This document shows, piece after piece, positions 1 through 6,062 of a DNA stretch of 11,048 bases. The notes beneath the pieces were generated by a model. The model did no database searches. It saw nothing but the letters and a program-made list of their open reading frames with translations, and was not told where the DNA came from. A program made the position numbers and the translations under genes. This stretch comes from CAYUNN01 sp964607015 (GTDB lineage: Bacteria; Patescibacteriota; Minisyncoccia; Minisyncoccales; JAGGXC01): assembly GCA_964607015.1 (NCBI GenBank), contig CAZSHN010000015.1:1-11048 (forward strand). The letters run 5' to 3'. Each line of letters begins with the position of its first letter. Position 1 is the stretch's first letter.

Positions 1-64
1 ATAACAACTGCCCTTTTAACTTATCTTGATGTTGCAGTTCGGAGTAGAATGTACCTATCCACAG

Positions 65-92
65 TTGACAAAAAAATAGGGAGTAATAGAAT
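65..92 (+). promoter_or_regulatory. sigma70-type promoter of the B12 operon
   Basis: A perfect -35 hexamer TTGACA (65-70) is followed after 16 nt by TAGAAT (87-92), which matches the -10 consensus at five of six positions. The expected transcription start, near position 99, falls just before the first conserved bases of the cobalamin riboswitch, so the leader RNA would start where it should. No experimental start site is available. Confidence 0.6.
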
Positions 93-102
93 TAAATAAA
101 GA

Positions 103-210
103 GTTCTTCTAAAACCGATGGGGAACCGGGTGTAAATCCCGGGCTGTGCCGCAACTGTAACTCTGTTTTAAAAACAGAGAAGCCAGAATACCATCTTCAA
201 TTTATAAATT
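103..210 (+). promoter_or_regulatory. cobalamin riboswitch aptamer (compact form)
   Basis: The conserved core of the B12 element is readable in order: GGGGAA (120-125), a stem-loop CCGGG/CCCGG (126-130 with 138-142) with loop UGUAAAU, then GCUG (143-146) leading into GCCGCAACUGUAA, and finally AAGCCAGAAUACCA. GAUGG (117-121) pairs with CCAUC (191-195) around this core. Where larger members carry a long peripheral domain there is only a 9-bp hairpin (161-169 with 171-179), which resembles the compact Cbl-II group. The loop UGUAAAU (131-137) can pair with AUUUAUA (200-206), as expected for the L5-L13 kissing interaction, although that pairing is AU-rich and could be chance. The function fits the downstream corrinoid-salvage genes. 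Confidence 0.9.
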
Positions 211-295
211 AACGCTTACCTTCGAGCAAAGGGAAAGGTTAACTGAGGATTTTATCCTTAGGCGATCTATCTCACTTGAAGTGAGATTTTACTTT
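211..295 (+). promoter_or_regulatory. riboswitch expression platform hairpins
   Basis: Three further helices lie between the aptamer and the first gene: ACCUU/AAGGU (218-222 with 235-239), CUGAGGA/UCCUUAG (243-249 with 255-261), and UCUCACUU/AAGUGAGA (270-277 with 279-286). The last stem covers the purine-rich GAAGUGAG stretch about 10 nt before the ATG at 296, the only plausible ribosome-binding region, so it would hide it. A short U run (287-290) follows the same stem, so weak transcription termination is also possible. Which mechanism is used is inference. Confidence 0.5.
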
Positions 296-724
296 ATGAA
301 GAATAAAATTTTTAGAGTTTTAATCGGTCTATCTATTCTACTTATAATTGGGCTGGCTGTTTGGGCAATAAGTATTCAGAGAGACATTGAAGAAAGTACA
401 AATATTCAGTCCCCTCTTGTTTTGGAGGAGAAAGTAGAGTTGACAGTGGAGGGGCTTTCAGAGGGTCCCCAAACTTTTAAGTTTAATGCAAAAGAGAAAG
501 ATACTGCTTTTGATTTATTAAAAGAAACCGGATTAGATATTGATTATACAGAATATGATATTGGGATTTTTATCAATGCTATTGGAGAGATTGAGAATAA
601 TAGAGAGGAGGGTATGAATTGGATGTATTATATTAATGAAGAGAAAGCTGGAATTGGAGCGGGGCAATATATAGTTGAGCCTGGTGATAAGATAGAATGG
701 AAATATGAGAAAGCCAGCTGGTGA
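296..724 (+). CDS. membrane-anchored DUF4430 / transcobalamin C-terminal-like protein
   Basis: This 142-residue protein is predicted to sit outside the cell on a membrane anchor and bind a ligand, probably a corrinoid. Residues 6-24 form one hydrophobic helix (signal anchor or uncleaved signal peptide). Residues 46-140 match the DUF4430 pattern: a beta-rich start (VELTVEGL), the central DTAFDLLKETG, then GMNWMYYINEEKAGIGAGQYIVEPGDKIEWKY, the typical W-x-YYIN...GD-x-I-x-W ending seen in intrinsic-factor/transcobalamin C-terminal domains. The ATG at 296 was chosen over the in-frame GTG at 281 because it begins directly with a basic residue plus the hydrophobic helix, and because 281 lies inside the regulatory hairpin. 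It is the first gene after the cobalamin riboswitch, which supports a B12 role; direct binding is inferred. Its end overlaps the next gene. Confidence 0.85.
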   Translation: MKNKIFRVLIGLSILLIIGLAVWAISIQRDIEESTNIQSPLVLEEKVELTVEGLSEGPQTFKFNAKEKDTAFDLLKETGLDIDYTEYDIGIFINAIGEIENNREEGMNWMYYINEEKAGIGAGQYIVEPGDKIEWKYEKASW

Positions 725-1373
725 AGATCTCTATGCTTTATCTTCGAGTGGCGGGAAAGATAGTACCTTTGCTTTATACCAATCTCAGAAAGAAGAATTA
801 AACGTAAAATATATTTTGCATTTATACAATATAGACGATTCTAGAGTAAGATTTCATGGGTATAGAAAAGAAGTGATTAAAGAACAGGCTCGAGCTATGG
901 GTATGAAGTCCTTAGTTAGGCCAGTTCATTCAAATAGATACTATCAAGATTTTAAGAATATTTTGAGAGAATTAAAGAAAAAGAGAATAAAGGGACTGAT
1001 TACAGGGGAAATTAATTTAGAGGATTGTAGAGAATACAACGAAAGCGCGGTAAAAGAAGTAGGACTTCAATATTATACCCCCTTATGGAAAAAGTCCCCT
1101 AAATTAATCTTAGAAGACTTTATAAACCAAGGATTTAAAGCAGTAATTTGCTCTGTCTGGTTAGAAAAGCTGAATAAGAAGTATCTGGGCAGGAAGATTG
1201 ATAAAGAATTTTTAAGGGACATTTTAAAAGAAAAAAATGTAGATCCTTGTGGAGAAAAAGGAGAATATCACAGCTTGGTTTATGATGGACCTTGCTTTAA
1301 AAAACCTTTAGAATATAAAGAATACGGAGTTCATAAAGAAAAGAATAATATTTTTTTAGATTTAAGGGTTTAA
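705..1373 (+). CDS. DUF71/COG2102 PP-loop ATPase (diphthine-ammonia-ligase-like), probable B12-salvage clade
   Basis: This 222-residue cytoplasmic ATP pyrophosphatase has the PP-loop SSGGKDS at residues 14-20 and the family signature DPCGEKGEYHSLVYDGP at 180-196, which is diagnostic of the MJ0570/Dph6 family. The family adenylates a substrate for amidation. In archaea and eukaryotes that substrate is diphthine on EF2, but bacteria do not make diphthamide. Comparative genomics has split off a bacterial clade predicted to act in B12 salvage, and location behind a cobalamin riboswitch between a DUF4430 gene and a membrane protein agrees with that clade. The ATG at 705 overlaps the upstream gene by 20 nt, which suggests translational coupling. 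The exact amidation substrate is unknown, and assignment to the B12 clade rests on context. Confidence 0.88.
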   Translation: MRKPAGEDLYALSSSGGKDSTFALYQSQKEELNVKYILHLYNIDDSRVRFHGYRKEVIKEQARAMGMKSLVRPVHSNRYYQDFKNILRELKKKRIKGLITGEINLEDCREYNESAVKEVGLQYYTPLWKKSPKLILEDFINQGFKAVICSVWLEKLNKKYLGRKIDKEFLRDILKEKNVDPCGEKGEYHSLVYDGPCFKKPLEYKEYGVHKEKNNIFLDLRV

Positions 1374-1377
1374 GAAT

Positions 1378-1929
1378 ATGATTTCAAAAAAAGGTAAAAT
1401 TTTAGAAATTATCGTTGCTGTGATTTTCATTCTAATTGGGGTTAGCTTTAGGTTTTTACCTCACCCTCCTAATTTTGCTCCTATTACAGCTATAGCTTTA
1501 TTTGGAGGAGTTTATCTTTCCAGAAAGACAGCTTTCTTTTTGCCTGTTATAGCGATGTTCATTTCCGATATTTTTATTGGATATTATGAGTTCTCCTTAA
1601 TGTTATCTGTTTATATATCTTTTCTTTTAATGGTATTTTTGGGCTTTTGGCTGAAAAAGCGTAAAAAATGGTATAATATTGGAGGAAGCGCTCTTTTATC
1701 CGGTCTTTTATTTTTTATTATTACTAATTTCGCTGTTTGGGCTTTTACTCCTTGGTATCCTTTTAATTTTGCTGGATTAATGGAATGTTATACAATGGCT
1801 CTTCCTTTTTTTAAAAATACCTTATTGGGAAATTTATTTTATGTGACAGTTTTCTTTGGAGCTTATGAGTTGGCAGAAGTTTGGATAAAAAAGAAATTTA
1901 ATGTTTTATCTTATGGTCAGGCCTCTTAA
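1378..1929 (+). CDS. DUF6580-like / ECF S-component-like membrane protein, predicted corrinoid transporter
   Basis: This 183-residue integral membrane protein has about six hydrophobic helices and no soluble domain. Early residues FRFLPHPPNFAPITAIALFGGVYL and the later NFAVW and CYTMALPFFKNTLLGNLFY segments are the hallmark pattern of the DUF6580 family, which resembles S-components of energy-coupling-factor vitamin transporters in size and topology. No ATPase or T-component is adjacent, so it would either work alone, as BtuM-type B12 transporters do, or share a distant ECF module. The gene begins 4 nt after the PP-loop ATPase stop and overlaps the next gene by 17 nt. Corrinoid or cobalt transport is inferred from the riboswitch and neighbours. 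Confidence 0.75.
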   Translation: MISKKGKILEIIVAVIFILIGVSFRFLPHPPNFAPITAIALFGGVYLSRKTAFFLPVIAMFISDIFIGYYEFSLMLSVYISFLLMVFLGFWLKKRKKWYNIGGSALLSGLLFFIITNFAVWAFTPWYPFNFAGLMECYTMALPFFKNTLLGNLFYVTVFFGAYELAEVWIKKKFNVLSYGQAS

Positions 1930-2194
1930 AAAAAGAAAAATATATTTTGATCCTAAAGCAGTCTATTTTAAACCAAGAGCAATACCTCTTACTGATATTA
2001 AAGAGGTAGATTTGGCTAAAGACGAGCTTGAAGCCTTAAGATTGTGCGATTACAAAAAAATAGGGCAAGTTGGAGCTTCAAAAAAGATGGGAATCTCCCA
2101 AAGCACTCTTCAAAGGATTTTATGCTCTGCCAGAAAGAAGGTTTCGGAGGCTTTGGTTAAAGGAAAAGCTATAAAGATAGAGCGGAGGGGCTGA
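1913..2194 (+). CDS. DUF134/UPF0251 helix-turn-helix protein
   Basis: This 93-residue protein matches the DUF134 family from start to end: a basic MVRPLKKRK start, then YFKPRAIPL, then the DELEALRLCD block, then a sigma70-region-4-like helix-turn-helix (KIGQVGASKKMGISQSTLQRILCSARKKVSEALVKGKAIKIE). The ATG at 1913 was preferred to the one at 1901 because family members begin with M-x-RP. The Cys-rich tail found in many relatives is absent. The gene overlaps the membrane-protein gene by 17 nt and is the last of the B12 operon. DNA binding is likely; which promoter or ligand it serves is unknown. The last five codons double as the 5' strand of the structured RNA that follows. Confidence 0.85.
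   Translation: MVRPLKKRKIYFDPKAVYFKPRAIPLTDIKEVDLAKDELEALRLCDYKKIGQVGASKKMGISQSTLQRILCSARKKVSEALVKGKAIKIERRG
2170..2175 (+). promoter_or_regulatory. possible -10 element for the structured RNA
   Basis: TATAAA lies at 2170-2175 inside the DUF134 coding end. Transcription would start about 5-7 nt later, at the first bases of the RNA closing stem (2180). No convincing -35 hexamer is visible at 16-18 nt spacing, so this may be coincidence. Confidence 0.25.
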
Positions 2195-2316
2195 AAAAGC
2201 CTGGGACCTTGCTCGCTTGGTACGGCTTGAGCTCTGAGTCCTGGACAACTCAAGCGTCTAGGCCGCCGGACGGGGCCACTCATTTTTGAGTCGCGGTGGT
2301 AAGCCAAGCCCCGCTC
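2180..2316 (+). ncRNA. GC-rich structured RNA of unrecognised class (leader/riboswitch-like)
   Basis: 85 of 137 bases are G or C, in a background well below 45%. The ends pair: GAGCG (2180-2184) with CGCUC (2312-2316) and GGGCU (2188-2192) with AGCCC (2307-2311). Inside are GCUUGAG/CUCAAGC (2225-2231 with 2249-2255), ACUCA-UUUU-UGAGU (2278-2282 with 2287-2291), CCGC/GCGG (2263-2266 with 2293-2296), and a possible long-range GCUUGG/CCAAGC pairing (2215-2220 with 2304-2309). A strong intrinsic terminator and then the exporter operon follow directly, so it may be a regulatory leader or a free small RNA. I checked it by eye against SRP RNA, RNase P, tmRNA, T-box, cobalamin and NiCo motifs and could not match it. 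That some structured RNA is here is well supported; its class and role are not. Confidence 0.7.
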
Positions 2317-2323
2317 TTATCTT

Positions 2324-2357
2324 AAAAAGCCTGCTTTTTTGCAGGCTTTATTTTTAC
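2324..2357 (+). terminator. intrinsic terminator between the structured RNA and the exporter operon
   Basis: A perfect stem AAAGCCUGC/GCAGGCUUU with a loop of six T residues is followed by ATTTTTA. An A run precedes the stem, so it could act in both directions. It lies 27 nt before the adaptor ATG, so exporter transcription must read through it, be regulated by it, or start right beside it. Confidence 0.88.
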
Positions 2358-2383
2358 TTTCAAAAAAGGTAGAATTAAATAAT

Positions 2384-3862
2384 ATGAAAAAGATTATTAT
2401 TATAATTATAGTTTTAGTAGCAGTCTTAGGGGGTGTTTTCCTCTATTTTACTTATGGAGGAGAAGAAGAGTTAGAGTTAGGAGAGGTAAAGAGAGGAATT
2501 ATAATAAAGGAGATTTCAGAAACTGGAGCTGTGGAAATTTCAAAAAAAGCTGATTTAAGTTTTAAGAATATGGGAAGGATCGAAAGTATTAGAGTGGAAG
2601 AAGGAGACACTGTTAAGAAAGACTCTCTTTTGGCTGAGCAGAATAAAACCAATCTTTTTTTACAGTTAGAAGAGGCAAGAAGGAATTTGGAGGTAATAAG
2701 AGCCGAAGAAGGAAACGTAGGAGTTTCTCTGGAGAGTGCCCGTCAGAATTTAGCAGACGTTGAAGCTGAAGCAGAAGAAGATTTGGAAAATGCCTATGAA
2801 GACGGTTTCAATGTTTTAAAAGACGTCTATTTGGAGCTTTATGACACTTATAATTTAACAAGTTATTTTACCAGAACCTACTTTTCGGGAGCTGATAATC
2901 AAGAGGCTTTAGAGGTGAAGTACCAGATTAAATACTATTATGGAAACTTAGAAGATTTAATAGAATCTATAGAAGAAGAATATAGCAGAGAAGCTGTGGA
3001 TTCTGCTTTATTGGAAGTTAAAGAGAAATTGGATAGTACTATAGATAAGCTTGAAGATATAAGGGATTTGACTGAGAATTCAGCTAACGAAGATAAAGTT
3101 TCAAGTACTGACAAAGATGATTTAGATGCTAAGATAAGCTCTGTTAATTCTGAGTATGGAGATGTTGTTTCAGCCATACAGACAATTTCTTCTACTAAGG
3201 TGGATAACCAGAAGGCTATAAGCACAGCCCGATCTCAGGTGTCAGAGATAGAAAACAAGCTTACAGAAGAAGGAAATGGTCTTTACCAAGCAAGAGTTAA
3301 GGAGGCCCAGGCTAAAATATCTTTATTGGAAAATGAGATTCAGGAAGCTTCCTTAAGAAGTCCTTCCGAGGGCCAGATTACTGAAGTTCAAAAAGAGACA
3401 GGAGAAATAGTTCAGGCAGGAGAAACAGTTTTTTCTTTTCTACCTTCAGCTCCCTTTCAGATTAAAGTTGATATCTACGAAGGAGATATTATTGATGTAG
3501 AGGTTGGGGACCCAGTAAGAATAAGCTTAGTGGCTTTTGAAGATAAAATTGTAGGAGGAGAAGTGCTTTCTGTTAATCCTGCAGAAAAAGTAGTAGATGA
3601 TGTTGTTTATTATGAGACTACCATTGGCTTTAAAGAATCAATAGAAGGGATAAAGCCTGGTATGACAGCAGACATTGTTATAGAAACGAATAAAAAAGAA
3701 GATGTTATTTTAGTTCCAGAGGAAGCTGTAGATGAAAGCAAAGTTAGAGTTTTTCAATCAGGAGAAATTGAAGAAAGAGAAATTGAGACAGGTATTGAAG
3801 GAGATGACTTTATAGAGGTTATTACCGGTTTAGAGGAGGGAGAGAAAGTTGTTTTAGATTAA
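2384..3862 (+). CDS. MacA/YknX-type periplasmic-adaptor (membrane fusion) protein
   Basis: This 492-residue adaptor subunit of a tripartite-type ABC exporter has an N-terminal membrane anchor (residues 4-22, a run of Ile/Val/Leu). The first lipoyl half follows (about 57-86, with GRIESIRVEEGDTVKKDSLL), then an unusually long acidic, helical hairpin (about 90-335). The second lipoyl half (LRSPSEGQITEVQKETGEIVQAGE) and the beta-barrel and membrane-proximal domains complete it. E. coli MacA is about 370 residues, and the extra length lies in the helical hairpin. The ATG at 2384 was chosen over the in-frame TTG at 2339 because the TTG lies inside the terminator and the ATG has AAAAAAGGTAG upstream and starts the anchor. 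Only 1 nt separates it from the ATPase gene. The substrate is unknown. Confidence 0.88.
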   Translation: MKKIIIIIIVLVAVLGGVFLYFTYGGEEELELGEVKRGIIIKEISETGAVEISKKADLSFKNMGRIESIRVEEGDTVKKDSLLAEQNKTNLFLQLEEARRNLEVIRAEEGNVGVSLESARQNLADVEAEAEEDLENAYEDGFNVLKDVYLELYDTYNLTSYFTRTYFSGADNQEALEVKYQIKYYYGNLEDLIESIEEEYSREAVDSALLEVKEKLDSTIDKLEDIRDLTENSANEDKVSSTDKDDLDAKISSVNSEYGDVVSAIQTISSTKVDNQKAISTARSQVSEIENKLTEEGNGLYQARVKEAQAKISLLENEIQEASLRSPSEGQITEVQKETGEIVQAGETVFSFLPSAPFQIKVDIYEGDIIDVEVGDPVRISLVAFEDKIVGGEVLSVNPAEKVVDDVVYYETTIGFKESIEGIKPGMTADIVIETNKKEDVILVPEEAVDESKVRVFQSGEIEEREIETGIEGDDFIEVITGLEEGEKVVLD

Positions 3863-3863
3863 T

Positions 3864-4577
3864 ATGAGAAAAGAGGTAATAAAACTGGATAATGTTTGGA
3901 AAATTTATCAGTTAGGGAAAGTAGAACTTACAGTTTTAAAAGGAATCAGCCTGCAGGTCAATGCAGGTGATTTTATGACTATAATGGGTCCATCGGGCTC
4001 TGGCAAATCTACTTTAATGTATATTTTAGGCTCTTTGGATATTCCTACTAAAGGAAAAGTGTTTTTAGACGGAAAAGATACTTCTGACTTTTCAGAAGAT
4101 AGGTTAGCTGAGGTAAGAGGAAAGAAAATAGGTTTTGTTTTCCAGCAGTTTAATTTAATGCCTAATTTAACGGCTCTAGAAAACGTAGCTCTTCCTATGC
4201 TTTTCCAAGGAGTAACAGAATCTAAAAGAGAGAATAAATCAAAAGATCTCTTGGAGAGAGTGGGTTTGGGAGAAAGGTTTGATCATAAGCCCGCAGAGCT
4301 GTCTGGGGGAGAGCAGCAGAGAATAGCTGTGGCCAGGTCTTTAGCCAACGATCCTGAGATTATTGTAGCAGATGAGCCTACCGGTAACTTGGATTCTGTA
4401 ACAGGGAAAAAGATAATGGCTCTTTTAAAAGATCTTCATCAAGAGGAGAACAAGACTATTGTAGTGGTGACGCATGATCCTAAAATAGCGGACTATTCTG
4501 AAAATATAGTTAACATTAAAGACGGAGAGATTGTTTCCAATCATAAAACTTCAAGCAAGTTCGCATGGAAAAAATAA
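3864..4577 (+). CDS. MacB/LolD-type ABC transporter ATPase
   Basis: This 237-residue ATPase of a type VII (MacB/LolD/FtsE-like) ABC system energises the permease from the cytoplasmic face. All motifs are intact: Walker A GPSGSGKST (42-50), Q-loop FQQFNLMPNL (93-102), signature LSGGE (146-150), Walker B IIVADEP (166-172), D-loop NLD (175-177), and switch histidine H204 in VVVTHD. Length is normal. It starts 1 nt after the adaptor stop and overlaps the permease by 13 nt, consistent with one translationally coupled transcript. Function as a component of the adjacent exporter is secure; cargo (peptide, lipid or drug) cannot be read from the sequence. Confidence 0.95.
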   Translation: MRKEVIKLDNVWKIYQLGKVELTVLKGISLQVNAGDFMTIMGPSGSGKSTLMYILGSLDIPTKGKVFLDGKDTSDFSEDRLAEVRGKKIGFVFQQFNLMPNLTALENVALPMLFQGVTESKRENKSKDLLERVGLGERFDHKPAELSGGEQQRIAVARSLANDPEIIVADEPTGNLDSVTGKKIMALLKDLHQEENKTIVVVTHDPKIADYSENIVNIKDGEIVSNHKTSSKFAWKK

Positions 4578-5785
4578 TTCAGTTTTTAAAAATAGCAGCT
4601 AGAAACCTAAGAACCCGCCCCTTAAGAAGCTGGCTTACAATAATAGGAGTTGTAGTAGGTGTCTTTTTAGTAGTTTCCCTTCTTTCTTTAACAGAGGGGT
4701 TAAAGGGAGCTATTACCCAGCAGCTTCAAATGATAGGAAAAGACATTATTATCGTAATGCCGGGAGAAGTTACAAATCTTGCTACTACTTTCGGTGGAGG
4801 ATTGGAATTGTCAGATGAAGATTTGGAAGCCGTTGAAAAAGCTGAAGGAGTGGAAGCTGTTTTGCCTATGAATTATAAAGCGGAGTCTGTGAGATTTGAA
4901 GATACAAAAAAGACTGTTTTTATGACAGGAGTTCCTATAGATGAAGAAGGACTAGAAGTTCTGGTTTCTGATATGGGATGGTCTTTGATTGAAGGAGACT
5001 GGCCTCGTCAGGGGAAAAGAGAGATGATTATAGGACATTTTGTTTCTCAGGATATATTTCCCGGGATAGGAGTTGGAGATGAAGTTATGATGGGAGGGAA
5101 AAAATTTGAAGTTTCAGGAATTCTCCGTTCTTTGGGGAATAAGCAGGACGATACCTCTATTATGATAAGCTTATCTGTTTTTAGGAATATTACAGGAGAA
5201 AGAAAGGGAGCTAAACAAGCTTTAGCTAAAGCTAAACCAGATTATAATACAGACGAGGTAGTAGAGAATATTAAAGAGAACTTGGAAGAAAGCAGAAAAA
5301 GGAGAAGAGGAGAAGATCTTCCTTCTTTTACTGTTTTAAGCTCTGAGAAGGTAATTGAGATAGTAGGGAATATTATAGGGATGATACAGGTGGCCGTATT
5401 TGCTTTAGCTTCAATAGCTATTTTAGTAGGAGCTATAGGCATTATGAATACTATGTATACTTCAGTTCATGAGAGAATAAGGGAGATAGGAGTTATGAAG
5501 GCTATAGGGGCTAAGACTTCTACTATAAGGTATATCTTCCTTTTTGAGGCTGGAATTGTAGGTTTGATAGGAGGAGTAGGAGGAGTGGCTTTGGGTATAG
5601 GTCTAGCTAAAGCTGTAGAGCTTTATTTTATAATAAATCCTGTTTTCTTATTAAAAGCTTCTGCTAGTCCCTGGCTGATATTCTTCGGTTTGCTTTTCTC
5701 TTTCTTAGTAGGATGCATTTCTGGGTTTTTGCCAGCCAGGGCCGCGGCCAAGCTTAATCCTGTTGATGCTTTGAGGTATGAGTAG
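4565..5785 (+). CDS. MacB/YknZ-type ABC transporter permease
   Basis: This 406-residue permease has the MacB architecture: one N-terminal helix (about 22-42), a large extracytoplasmic core domain (about 45-265) and three C-terminal FtsX-domain helices (about 274-297, 321-347 and 370-388). The coupling motif ERIREIGVMKAIGA (303-316) and the terminal PARAAAKLNPVDALRYE are characteristic. With the adaptor and ATPase it forms a complete mechanotransmission exporter. No outer-membrane channel gene is present, which agrees with a single-membrane cell and Bacillus YknXYZ-like use. The ATG at 4565 overlaps the ATPase end by 13 nt. The stop codon shares its last base with the closing stem of the structured RNA that follows. 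Confidence 0.93.
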   Translation: MEKIIQFLKIAARNLRTRPLRSWLTIIGVVVGVFLVVSLLSLTEGLKGAITQQLQMIGKDIIIVMPGEVTNLATTFGGGLELSDEDLEAVEKAEGVEAVLPMNYKAESVRFEDTKKTVFMTGVPIDEEGLEVLVSDMGWSLIEGDWPRQGKREMIIGHFVSQDIFPGIGVGDEVMMGGKKFEVSGILRSLGNKQDDTSIMISLSVFRNITGERKGAKQALAKAKPDYNTDEVVENIKENLEESRKRRRGEDLPSFTVLSSEKVIEIVGNIIGMIQVAVFALASIAILVGAIGIMNTMYTSVHERIREIGVMKAIGAKTSTIRYIFLFEAGIVGLIGGVGGVALGIGLAKAVELYFIINPVFLLKASASPWLIFFGLLFSFLVGCISGFLPARAAAKLNPVDALRYE

Positions 5786-5876
5786 GGGAGTTCGAGTTCT
5801 ATTTGGGGAGCCAAATTGTATGTTCGGCGTTTGTTGCCTCGGCGCTTCGTTCAGAGTACGGAACTACGATTCCCCT
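5784..5876 (+). ncRNA. second structured RNA of unrecognised class
   Basis: The segment folds on a long closing stem: GGGGAG (5785-5790) with UUCCCC (5870-5875), then UCG (5792-5794) with CGA (5867-5869), then AGUUC (5795-5799) with GAACU (5861-5865), with only single-base bulges. Inside is a perfect hairpin AUUUGG-GGAG-CCAAAU (5801-5816), then GGC/GCC (5826-5828 with 5836-5838) within a GC-rich single-stranded or junction region. Its G+C is about 52% (48 of 92), against a very AT-rich downstream block. It begins at the exporter permease stop codon. The 3' strand of the closing stem is reused by the terminator that follows, so the folds compete. I do not recognise the class. Confidence 0.65.
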
Positions 5877-5900
5877 TAAATTATAAGGGAATTTTGTTTT
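5869..5900 (+). terminator. intrinsic terminator overlapping the RNA closing stem
   Basis: AUUCCC(C)UUA (5869-5878) pairs with UAAGGGAAU (5884-5892) around loop AAUUA, with one bulged C, and TTTTGTTTT follows. It would end the exporter transcript. Bases 5869-5875 also form the 3' side of the 5784-5876 closing stem, so terminator and closed stem cannot coexist in one molecule. Confidence 0.75.
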
Positions 5901-5941
5901 ATTAATGAATAAGTTTTGGTATTATAAAAAACATAATTAAA

Positions 5942-6058
5942 AATAAAAACCCTATTTTAATTTCAGCATGTTTTTTAGTTATTAATTGCCAGCACAACGG
6001 CGAGAGCGATTTTACGAAAGAACTGCTGGAATTTCTTAAAGATAAAGGGGATTATTAA
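5942..6058 (+). pseudogene. DUF523 (YbbK-like) N-terminal remnant
   Basis: The frame reads NKNPILISACFLVINCQHNG, then ESDFTKELLEFLKDKGDY and a stop. This matches the start of DUF523 proteins, which typically run PILVSACLLGVNCRYDGKS followed by a leucine-rich helix. Only about 38 of the usual roughly 150 residues remain. The Cys in SAC and the Cys in NC are kept, but the LLG and RYDG residues are altered. No ATG or convincing start precedes it (a stop lies in frame at 5906-5908), and the rest of the domain is missing. It is best read as a truncated relic at the junction between the exporter block and the AT-rich block. A very short functional peptide cannot be excluded. Confidence 0.6.
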
Positions 6059-6062
6059 CCGA

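Noticed and set aside
1..99. Open frame from the window start to a stop at 97-99, possibly the C-terminus of a truncated gene
   Set aside because: It is only 32 codons, with no recognisable motif, the opposite strand is also open, and the promoter lies inside it.
2110..2307. Minus-strand frame over the DUF134 end and structured RNA, rich in Arg and Pro
   Set aside because: The composition comes from the GC-rich RNA stems. There is no ribosome site or family match, and it overlaps two better-supported features.
2180..2316. Identification of the RNA as a T-box, because GCGGUGGUA resembles part of the T-box sequence
   Set aside because: The full GGUGGNACCGCG antiterminator motif and a Stem I specifier domain are missing, and the downstream genes are not amino-acid-related.
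2180..2316. Identification as SRP RNA, RNase P RNA, tmRNA or 6S RNA
   Set aside because: The SRP GGAAG apical motif, RNase P GAGGAAAGUCC core and tmRNA tRNA-like ends are absent. The 6S long central bulge cannot be recognised.
2938..3225. Minus-strand 95-codon frame inside the adaptor gene
   Set aside because: It is a Ser/Leu-rich shadow of the acidic coiled-coil coding strand, with no homology signal.
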